Shown here one piece after another: positions 7,431 through 11,958 of a stretch of 11,958 nucleotides of DNA (positions within the stretch are counted from its first letter, which is position 1; each line of letters opens with the position of its first letter). Source of the DNA: CAZFCK01 sp964517355 (GTDB lineage Bacteria; Desulfobacterota; Desulfovibrionia; Desulfovibrionales; Desulfovibrionaceae); NCBI GenBank assembly GCA_964517355.1, contig CAZFCK010000145.1, positions 1 to 11,958 on the forward strand, in the 5' to 3' direction. The notes below the pieces were generated by a model. It had not been told where the DNA came from, did not search any database, and saw nothing but the letters and a program-made list of their open reading frames with translations. The position numbers were made by a program, and so were the translations under genes.

Positions 7431-7484
7431 AACAATTGGAAATTGTTTCAGGGGAGAGCCTTGTTTCAAGGCGAAAATGCGCTA
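7431..7484. repeat. 54-bp double-palindrome repeat, copy 2
   Basis: This copy matches positions 54-107 at 50 of 54 bases. The second palindrome is GCCTTG-TTT-CAAGGC (7458-7472), where copy 1 has GTCTTG-CTT-CAAGAC. The T-A pair of copy 1 is a C-G pair here, so the stem is kept. The other two differences fall in a loop and a spacer. It lies 37 bp downstream of the HesB-like gene stop. Confidence 0.75.
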
Positions 7485-7520
7485 GAAATACGGCCTAACT
7501 CATTTTCAATAAATTTTGCG

Positions 7521-7832
7521 TTATCCGCAGGAGCCGTCACAAGTTTCGCACGTCCCACCGTCGCCTAGTTCGAGGGCGGAGTTGATGACGAAGCCCATGT
7601 ATCCCACATCGATGGTCATATCTTTGGCTTGTGCGGCCAGAGATTGTTCCATGCAAAACTTGTAGCCCTTATCTTCGAACAAGGTATCGTTTTCTCTTGC
7701 GTTGTCGAGGGCGAGGGTCAGACGCAGTCCCGCGCAGCCGCCTGAAGCGAGGTAGATACGGATGGTGCCGACATCTTGATTATTGAAGTAATTATCCAGT
7801 TCTTTTTTGGCATTGTCTGTCATTTCAAGCAT
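7521..7832 (-). CDS. HesB/IscA-like protein, cysteine form
   Basis: Small protein of the HesB/IscA (A-type, Fe-S biogenesis) superfamily, 103 residues. The conserved segment YLASGGCAGLRLTLALD (27-43) carries C33, which corresponds to the first conserved cysteine of IscA. Other cysteines are C60 (YKFCMEQ), C95, C98 and C102 in a glycine/cysteine-rich tail; the tail differs from the CGCG signature of true IscA, so a general Fe-S scaffold role is uncertain. The ATG at 7832 has GGAGGA six bases upstream; the ATG at 7844 overlaps that site and is less likely. It aligns without gaps over its first 90 residues to the protein at 10415-10729, with 48 identities, and position 33 is selenocysteine there. 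A promoter lies directly upstream and the gene appears to be transcribed alone. Confidence 0.9.
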   Translation of the reverse strand: MLEMTDNAKKELDNYFNNQDVGTIRIYLASGGCAGLRLTLALDNARENDTLFEDKGYKFCMEQSLAAQAKDMTIDVGYMGFVINSALELGDGGTCETCDGSCG

Positions 7833-7844
7833 GGGGTCCTCCAT

Positions 7845-8104
7845 TATTTTGTGCCCAGTTGTTTGTAAGAACCGAAAAACACATTGTCAATGATCACGTT
7901 GCGCAAGGGAGAGGGGCGAAATGCTTTGCGAGGTGTTGCGCGAGGCTGGGGGAAGGATCAAAATCGAGGTGTTAACGATGAGTTACGGATCAGGATGCAA
8001 TGTAATGGATACCGGCGAAAGGAGCCCAAGGGAAAATATTGATCAGCGGTTTTCTCCCTGGGCCCCGTAACTATGGGCGAACGCGATGCTTGGCGCAGCG
8101 CGGA
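7845..8104. other. Spacer between HesB-like and aldehyde dehydrogenase genes
   Basis: It contains the HesB promoter and an imperfect hairpin pairing GCCCAAGGGAAAA (8024-8036) with TTTTCTCCCTGGGC (8050-8063). The hairpin lies just downstream of the aldehyde dehydrogenase stop on the minus strand and may be its terminator, though the T-run after it is short. No gene is evident in the remaining bases. Confidence 0.5.
7862..7890 (-). promoter_or_regulatory. Sigma-70-type promoter of the cysteine HesB gene
   Basis: On the minus strand TTGACA (complement of 7885-7890) is followed after 17 bases by TACAAA (complement of 7862-7867). Transcription would start near 7855, giving a leader of about 20 bases before the ATG at 7832. 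The -35 box lies in the small palindrome CATTGTCAATG (plus-strand reading). Confidence 0.65.
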
Positions 8105-9580
8105 TCAGTAGAAATCGAAGTCGTCCTCTTTCATGCTGATGAAGATGTTTTTTGTTTGGGAATAATGATCCAGCATGTCCTTGTGGCTTTCGCGCCCCAG
8201 GCCGGATTTTTTATAGCCGCCGAAAGGAGCATGGGCGGGGAGTATGTTGTAGGTGTTGACCCACATGCGCCCTGTCTGCACGCCGCGGGCCACCCGGATG
8301 GCCCGGTTTATGTCGCGCGTCCAGACCGCGCCGCACAAGCCGTATTGATTGTCGTTGGCCATGGCTATGGCTTCTTCTTCATCTTCGAACTTAATGCAGC
8401 AGGCCACGGGGCCGAAAATCTCTTCGCGTGCGACGAGCATGGAATTGGTGACGTTGGCGAGGAGGGTCGGTTGGATAAAGGTTCCCTTGGAAAACGGGGC
8501 TTCGGTGATGCGCTTCCCGCCAAAGGCCACTTGTGCGCCTTCGGCGCGCCCCACTTCGAGATAGGCGAGAATCTTTTGCAACTGGCGTTCGTTGACCAGT
8601 GCTCCCATTTGCGTATCCTGCTCCCAGGGCATGCCGACTTTAACCTTACTGAAGGCGTCGACGGCGGCTTCCAGGAAACGGTCGTAGATGTCTTTGTGGA
8701 TGAACACCCGTGAACCGGCGGTGCAGACTTCGCCCTGATTGAAGAGGATGCCGTGTTGCATGCCGACCAGGGCCTTTTCCCAAGGCGCGTCGGGAAAGAA
8801 GATGTTGGCTGATTTGCCCCCAAGTTCCAATGTGGCCGGGATGATCCGTTTGGCCGCGGACTCCGCCACAAGGTAGCCGATTTCAGTGGAGCCGGTAAAC
8901 GCGAGTTTGCTGAATCGTTCGTTTTCCAGAATGGCGGCGCCGGCGCGGGTGCCTTTGCCCGTAACGATATTGAGCACGCCGGGCGGTACCACGTCCGCCA
9001 GGAGTTTCGCCAATTCGAGCAGACTCAGGGGCGTTTCGCTCGAAGGCTTGATGACCACGCAGTTGCCTGCCGCCAAGGCTGGGGCGATTTTCCACGAGGC
9101 CATGAGCAGAGGGAAATTCCAGGGAATGATTTGTCCCACCACGCCGACGGGCTCCCGCAGGATGATGCTCATGGTGGCGTCGTCGAGCATGGTCGCCTGG
9201 CCTTCATGGCTGCGTATGGCCGCGGCGAAATAGCGGAAGTGATCCGCGCTCATGGGGATGTCGAACTCCCGGCTTTCATTGATGGGTTTCCCGTTGTCAA
9301 GTGTTTCCACCATGGCCAGGTGTCCGGCGTTGGCGTCGATGATATCGGCAATCTGCAGAAGCAGTCGGGAGCGCTCTTTGGGGCTTGTCTTTTTCCACGT
9401 GGAGAACGCTTTCCACGCGGCATCCACCGCCCTTTCAATATCTTCGGCACACGCGTTCACACATGTGGCCAGAACTTGCCCCGTGGCGGGGTTGCTTGTG
9501 GTGAACGATCTGCTGCGTCGGGAATCCCTCCATTTCCCATTGATAAATAGTTTGTAATATTGGTCTATATGGGGCTCCAT
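8105..9580 (-). CDS. NAD(P)-dependent aldehyde dehydrogenase
   Basis: Oxidises an aldehyde to the carboxylic acid with NAD(P)+ in the cytoplasm. The 491-residue protein is full length for the superfamily. Catalytic and cofactor residues are visible: N155 in IIPWNFP, K178 in VIKPSSETP, E252 in LELGGKS, nucleophile C286 in FNQGEVCTAGSR, and E387 in REEIFGP. PFGGYKKSGLGRE near the C-terminus is also typical. It resembles the AldB/acetaldehyde and betaine-aldehyde group; in a sulfate reducer a role in ethanol or other alcohol oxidation is plausible, but the substrate cannot be fixed from sequence. The ATG at 9580 has AAGGAG at good spacing. No alcohol dehydrogenase gene adjoins it; its neighbours are the two HesB-like genes, each with its own promoter. 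Confidence 0.93.
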   Translation of the reverse strand: MEPHIDQYYKLFINGKWRDSRRSRSFTTSNPATGQVLATCVNACAEDIERAVDAAWKAFSTWKKTSPKERSRLLLQIADIIDANAGHLAMVETLDNGKPINESREFDIPMSADHFRYFAAAIRSHEGQATMLDDATMSIILREPVGVVGQIIPWNFPLLMASWKIAPALAAGNCVVIKPSSETPLSLLELAKLLADVVPPGVLNIVTGKGTRAGAAILENERFSKLAFTGSTEIGYLVAESAAKRIIPATLELGGKSANIFFPDAPWEKALVGMQHGILFNQGEVCTAGSRVFIHKDIYDRFLEAAVDAFSKVKVGMPWEQDTQMGALVNERQLQKILAYLEVGRAEGAQVAFGGKRITEAPFSKGTFIQPTLLANVTNSMLVAREEIFGPVACCIKFEDEEEAIAMANDNQYGLCGAVWTRDINRAIRVARGVQTGRMWVNTYNILPAHAPFGGYKKSGLGRESHKDMLDHYSQTKNIFISMKEDDFDFY

Positions 9581-9837
9581 GGCTATGCTCCTTGCTGTTT
9601 GGCAGGACGCGACGGCGTAATGATACCGGAGTGCGCCGGGGAGTGAAGTGTTCTATCTTGACGGTGAGCGTTACCGCCGTACGGTGTTCGGCCGCGGCAA
9701 GGCCACGTTTCGGGATTCACAAACGCATGTCTGGTCGAGTTACTCCTCAACGGAAGCCGATCACGTTTTTTATACTCGCAATAATGAAATCCCCAGGGAT
9801 GATAACCGAGGTTTTTCCACTGTATTTTTCCTTCGGA

Positions 9838-9865
9838 ATTAGATGCCAGCAGTAATATTTGTCAA
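9838..9865 (-). promoter_or_regulatory. Candidate promoter upstream of aldehyde dehydrogenase
   Basis: On the minus strand TTGACA (complement of 9860-9865) is followed after 16 bases by TCTAAT (complement of 9838-9843), which matches the consensus -10 at five of six positions. It lies in an AT-rich stretch and implies a leader of about 250 bases before the aldehyde dehydrogenase start. No other good promoter was seen closer to the gene. Confidence 0.45.
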
Positions 9866-10208
9866 GTAATAATAATAAATACGCTTTATAATGGCAATAA
9901 ATGCGCCAAAGCAACCTCTTTGCGCAACGGAAACGGACCAATGCGGAATGATCCGGGTGGAGAGAATAGCACACCTTGCTTTGAGACGCCATATTACCAT
10001 TATTAAAGACACGTGCCGCTTGGAACGTAGGTTCTCCGGAATATGGGGGCGATCCACTGTGATTACCGGGTATGCGAGGAAGAGCACGGAAGGCGGACAT
10101 GGTTTCACGGATGATGGAAATGACCGAAGCCAAAGAGCGCAAAAGCGGCAATTATGAATGATGATTCCGTTGTTGCAGCTGAAGAAAAAAAGGTTTGGGG
10201 TAAGATGG

Positions 10209-10246
10209 ACAAACAGCCCCCAACGATGAAGCTGGGGGCTGTTTGT
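10209..10246. terminator. 14-bp perfect hairpin, possible terminator of selenoprotein gene
   Basis: ACAAACAGCCCCCA (10209-10222) pairs exactly with TGGGGGCTGTTTGT (10233-10246) around a 10-base loop. It lies about 170 bp downstream of the HesB-like selenoprotein gene. On the minus strand a run of seven T follows, but only after some 20 bases, so it is not a classical intrinsic terminator. There is no T-run on the plus strand. Confidence 0.45.
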
Positions 10247-10414
10247 TCGTGTTGGCGAGAGGTGGCGCCGGCTATGCGAGAGCGCCATGCTCATGGTGCA
10301 TTGCCGTACTGTGGTCACCGCCGCTGTTCCACAGGTGGCTGCGCTATAACCGACCATTGCCGGGGGCCAGGCGCCACAAGGCTTGACAGAAAGATCACCG
10401 GTAAAAGGAAAAAG

Positions 10415-10729
10415 CTAGTTCCCACACGTGCCGGTGCTGCAACTGGAACCGCAACCACCGGACACGACCAGATCGGAGTCTATTGTAAAGCCCATATACG
10501 TGATATCAAGCTTCAAAAAGCTGATCTGCTGCGCCAGGGTTTTTTCAATACAAAAGGTGTAGCCGCCTTCCTCAAAAACCTCATCGTTGTCATTAGGCTC
10601 GTCCAGAGCCAAAGCAAGTCGGGGACCAGCTCAGCCACCAGGGGCGAGATAAAAGCGGATAGGCGTTTTATCCTTTTCCGCGAAGTAGGCGTCCAGTTCA
10701 TTCTTGGCATTTGCCGTGAGTTCGAGCAT
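10415..10729 (-). CDS. HesB-like selenoprotein (in-frame TGA read as selenocysteine)
   Basis: The frame runs from ATG at 10729 to TAG at 10415-10417, 104 residues, and is interrupted only by a TGA at codon 33 (complement of 10631-10633). That codon falls in FYLAPGG-U-AGPRLALALDE, exactly where the paralog at 7521-7832 has cysteine in YLASGGCAGLRLTLALD. The two proteins align without gaps over 90 residues with 48 identities on both sides of the TGA, so both halves remain coding. The ribosome binding site (GGAGG five bases before ATG), promoter and C-terminal cysteines (C60, C93, C97, C102) are intact. A hairpin suited to a bacterial SECIS lies 20 bases after the TGA. HesB-like selenoproteins are an established family, and Desulfovibrio is known to use selenocysteine. 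The molecular role is not known; a redox or metal/selenium-handling function at residue 33 is inference. A nonsense-mutated pseudogene is the main alternative. Standard gene calling keeps only the part after the TGA (10415-10612). Confidence 0.85.
10596..10610 (-). promoter_or_regulatory. Candidate bacterial SECIS hairpin
   Basis: In the mRNA, nucleotides 21-25 after the UGA (GGCUC) pair with nucleotides 31-35 (GAGCC), leaving a five-base loop UGGAC. Beyond one U-U mismatch, two more U-A pairs extend the stem. The loop starts 26 bases after the UGA and has a G at its second position. This agrees with the known bacterial SECIS pattern of a small apical loop with an early guanine, about 16-37 bases from the UGA. 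The stem is short, so it is supportive rather than decisive. Confidence 0.55.
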
Positions 10730-10760
10730 GCAATCCTCCAATAGTTGCGTTATGGAAGCA

Positions 10761-10789
10761 TAGATAAGTGGCGATGCGGGAGTTGTCAA
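10761..10789 (-). promoter_or_regulatory. Promoter of the HesB-like selenoprotein gene
   Basis: On the minus strand TTGACA (complement of 10784-10789) is followed after 17 bases by TATCTA (complement of 10761-10766). The -35 box is half of the perfect 12-bp palindrome TGTCAATTGACA (10784-10795... read on either strand from 10784), a possible operator. The layout mirrors the promoter of the cysteine paralog at 7862-7890. Confidence 0.6.
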
Positions 10790-10904
10790 TTGACATAACT
10801 CAACGCTGCCGCTGCCTATTTACCTTTTTTATATGCCGAAATGCATAACTTGCTCTTATGATAAGCACTCCATGCCTGGATTTGAGTCTATTTTTGTATG
10901 ATTT

Positions 10905-11030
10905 CTAAGGTGAGGGATTTCCGGACACGGGAAGCGGGACGTTGTCCGCGTTTGGGATTTGAGCCCGGGAAGCCGGCCGGTGCGCGCGCCGAGGCGGACG
11001 ACGACGTGGGGCGAACCGCCCAGAGTAGTT
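10905..11030 (+). other. GC-rich structured block, possible RNA of unknown type
   Basis: CGUUGUCCGC (10940-10949) can pair with GCGGACGACG (10994-11003) over ten positions with one G-U pair. The enclosed part contains GGG/CCC and CCGGCCGG segments, and GGGCG-AAC-CGCCC (11009-11021) makes a second hairpin. A TATGAT at 10897-10902 lies just upstream as a possible -10, with no good -35. I cannot match it to a known RNA family; it is not a tRNA, and the SRP RNA core motif is absent. Strand is a guess from the possible -10. Confidence 0.3.
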
Positions 11031-11035
11031 GCCAA

Positions 11036-11064
11036 TTGCAATGATGGGTAAGCTGTAGTATATT
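11036..11064 (+). promoter_or_regulatory. Promoter of pyrR
   Basis: TTGCAA (11036-11041) is followed after 17 bases by TATATT (11059-11064), a five-of-six match to the -10 consensus. Transcription would start near 11071, leaving a leader of about 80 bases before pyrR. I see no attenuator hairpin plus T-run in that leader. Confidence 0.6.
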
Positions 11065-11151
11065 GCTATTTTAGAATCCAGGACTTTTTGCTGCCGCATG
11101 GCTCGCGGAAATGTCGCGTTCACATAGAGGACGTAATGGAGGCCAGAATGC

Positions 11152-11697
11152 ATGGGTGCGGGCATGAAAGATTGTAAGGACATCCTCACGGCTGCCGAGT
11201 TGCAAGCTCTTATGGAAAGGTTGGCTGGCGAAGTGCTGGCACAGCGCGGTGATTGCCGTAATTTGGCCTTGATAGGGATTCAACGGCGAGGTGTTGATAT
11301 TGCCGAACGTCTCAAGGCCATTCTTGATGACAAAACCGGCTGCGATATTCCCCTGGGACGGCTGGACATCAATCTTTACCGTGATGACTGGACCAGCACC
11401 GATGTGCAGCCCATGATCAATTTCACCGAAATCCACTTTGATCTGGAAGGCAAAGTCGTGTTGCTCGTCGATGACGTGCTGTTCACGGGGCGCACCATCC
11501 GCGCGGCTCTGGAGGCCGTCCTGGATTTTGGGCGTCCTCAGCTTGTGGAATTGCTCGTGCTGGTCGACAGGGGGCACCGCGAGTTGCCCATCCAGCCGGA
11601 CTACGTGGGAAAAGTCGTCACAACCCACAGGGGCGAACACGTGAACGTCTATCTGCGCGAACGGGACGGTGAAGACAAGGTCTGCCTGGTCGCGTAA
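11152..11697 (+). CDS. pyrR: PyrR: pyrimidine regulator/uracil phosphoribosyltransferase
   Basis: Type I phosphoribosyltransferase-fold protein of the PyrR family, 181 residues. Members make UMP from uracil and PRPP, and in many bacteria bind pyr mRNA leaders in response to UMP. IGIQRRGVDIAERL (41-54) lies in the N-terminal part. The PRPP-binding motif VVLLVDDVLFTGRTIRAAL spans 102-120, and LVDRGHRELPIQPDYVGK (137-154) is characteristic of PyrR rather than of other uracil phosphoribosyltransferases. GGAGG at 11138-11142 stands nine bases before the ATG at 11152; an out-of-frame ATG at 11148 overlaps it. The gene is alone between its own promoter and terminator, with no other pyr gene in the window, so whether it regulates by RNA binding here is unknown. 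Confidence 0.95.
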   Translation: MGAGMKDCKDILTAAELQALMERLAGEVLAQRGDCRNLALIGIQRRGVDIAERLKAILDDKTGCDIPLGRLDINLYRDDWTSTDVQPMINFTEIHFDLEGKVVLLVDDVLFTGRTIRAALEAVLDFGRPQLVELLVLVDRGHRELPIQPDYVGKVVTTHRGEHVNVYLRERDGEDKVCLVA

Positions 11698-11713
11698 TCC
11701 ATTCTTACAGGAA

Positions 11714-11758
11714 AAAGCCCGGACAGCTGTAACGCTGTCCGGGCTTTGCATCTTTTTT
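11714..11758 (+). terminator. Rho-independent terminator of pyrR
   Basis: AAAGCCCGGACAGC (11714-11727) pairs perfectly with GCTGTCCGGGCTTT (11734-11747) around a six-base loop. GCATCTTTTTT follows, and the hairpin begins 17 bases after the pyrR stop. Confidence 0.93.
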
Positions 11759-11781
11759 CGGTGCTGTGACGCGCCTTGCCC

Positions 11782-11900
11782 TGGGAAACGGTTCATACGA
11801 GCAAACCATTTTTTACCAGGCCCCTTGTGGGGCTCCGCCCCAGGCCCAGCCAGGAGGGCCGTATGCTACATTGTCAATAGACGCATAATACCGTTTCCCA
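11782..11900. repeat. Inverted-repeat-bounded 119-bp element (possible MITE)
   Basis: TGGGAAACGGT (11782-11792) and its exact reverse complement ACCGTTTCCCA (11890-11900) bound the interval. Similarity continues weakly inward (TCATACG against ATTATGCG). Inside is the GGGGCTCCGCCCC hairpin. I see no clear target-site duplication and no coding frame. Confidence 0.4.
11828..11860. repeat. GGGGCTCCGCCCC hairpin repeat, copy 2
   Basis: TGGGGC-TCC-GCCCCA (11828-11842) forms a perfect short hairpin, followed by GGCCCAGCCAGGAGGGCC. This recalls copy 1 at 1203-1246 in both the hairpin and the following GCCA/GG pattern. Confidence 0.55.
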
Positions 11901-11958
11901 TTCCCAGATTAATTTATGAAAACTTCCGGGGGGAAACCAGCGCTGCTATCTTCATCCC

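Larger units (their letters stand above)
7227..7520. other. Convergent intergenic region with stacked palindromes
   Basis: No gene is visible in these 294 bp. From left to right they hold a small GCCCC/GGGGC hairpin right at the CgeB-like stop codon, an AT-rich stretch, the 21-bp terminator hairpin, the 7381-7415 palindrome and the second 54-bp repeat. Confidence 0.7.
9581..10414. other. 834-bp intergenic region without a convincing gene
   Basis: The region includes the aldehyde dehydrogenase leader, an AT-rich tract around 9850-9900 with the candidate promoter, and a strong hairpin at 10209-10246. Open frames here (for example 9747-10151 on the minus strand) have no recognisable motifs and unlikely composition. 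A short frame, 10072-10161 on the plus strand, encodes 29 codons and is not supported by anything else. It may hold decayed gene remnants. Confidence 0.5.
10730..11151. other. Divergent spacer between selenoprotein gene and pyrR
   Basis: It holds the selenoprotein promoter, an AT-rich section (10797-10905) with a small hairpin near 10851-10867, a GC-rich structured block (10905-11030) and the pyrR promoter and leader. No protein-coding frame in it looks real. Confidence 0.6.

Noticed and set aside
8039..8713. 224-codon plus-strand frame over the aldehyde dehydrogenase
   Set aside because: It is antisense to a complete gene with all catalytic residues in place.
9747..10151. 134-codon minus-strand frame upstream of aldehyde dehydrogenase
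   Set aside because: Runs of leucine, isoleucine and tyrosine come from AT-rich DNA; there is no ribosome binding site or family similarity, and it spans the likely promoter.
10072..10161. Short 29-codon frame
   Set aside because: It has a weak ribosome binding site and no similarity or context to support translation.
10631..10633. Reading the TGA as a simple nonsense mutation
   Set aside because: The codon sits exactly at the paralog's cysteine, no other lesion is present, the downstream residues are conserved, and a SECIS-like hairpin follows. It is kept as the main alternative.
10154..10744. 196-codon plus-strand frame
   Set aside because: It is antisense to the HesB-like selenoprotein gene and includes the 10209-10246 hairpin; no motifs.
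11071..11151. PyrR-binding RNA or attenuator in the pyrR leader
   Set aside because: AATCCAGGA at 11074-11082 recalls part of the binding-loop consensus, but no surrounding stem or terminator/antiterminator pair was seen.
11071..11796. 241-codon minus-strand frame over pyrR
   Set aside because: Shadow of pyrR: it runs through the pyrR terminator and has no recognisable motifs.

Overview
The window most likely comes from a sulfate-reducing member of the Desulfovibrionaceae. The evidence is a siroheme-type tetrapyrrole operon (precorrin-2 dehydrogenase, CcsA/HemX-like protein, HemA), a GT9/CgeB glycosyltransferase pair, a HesB-like selenoprotein, and GC-rich genes separated by short palindromic repeats. 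This taxonomic call is an inference from gene content and sequence style; no search was run. There are no tRNAs, rRNAs, CRISPR arrays or transposase genes that I can see.

Positions 116-4535 (minus strand) hold, in order of transcription, a precorrin-2 dehydrogenase, an eight-helix CcsA/HemX-like membrane protein, glutamyl-tRNA reductase (hemA) and an unrecognised 110-residue protein. These four are packed with overlaps or gaps of a few bases and look like one operon feeding siroheme and heme synthesis. A palindromic repeat separates them from tilS (tRNA-Ile lysidine synthetase). Positions 4696-7226 (plus strand) hold a divergently transcribed pair of glycosyltransferases, one GT9/heptosyltransferase-like and one CgeB-like, joined by an ATGA stop/start overlap. 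They end at a very long terminator hairpin.

Positions 7521-10729 (minus strand) hold a HesB/IscA-like protein with a normal cysteine at position 33, a 491-residue NAD(P)-dependent aldehyde dehydrogenase, and a second HesB-like gene. The second gene has an in-frame TGA exactly where the first has its conserved cysteine codon. Its reading frame, ribosome binding site and promoter are intact, and a SECIS-like hairpin lies just after the TGA. It is best read as a HesB-like selenoprotein, which ordinary gene finding would cut to a C-terminal fragment. This is the most notable feature of the window. pyrR (11152-11697, plus strand) follows, with its own promoter and a textbook terminator.

The spacers carry several families of structured repeats. 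One is a 54-bp two-palindrome element present twice, with a compensatory base-pair change. Another is the GGGGCTCCGCCCC hairpin, also present twice. There is also a possible 119-bp inverted-repeat-bounded element near the right edge and an unexplained GC-rich structured block upstream of pyrR.
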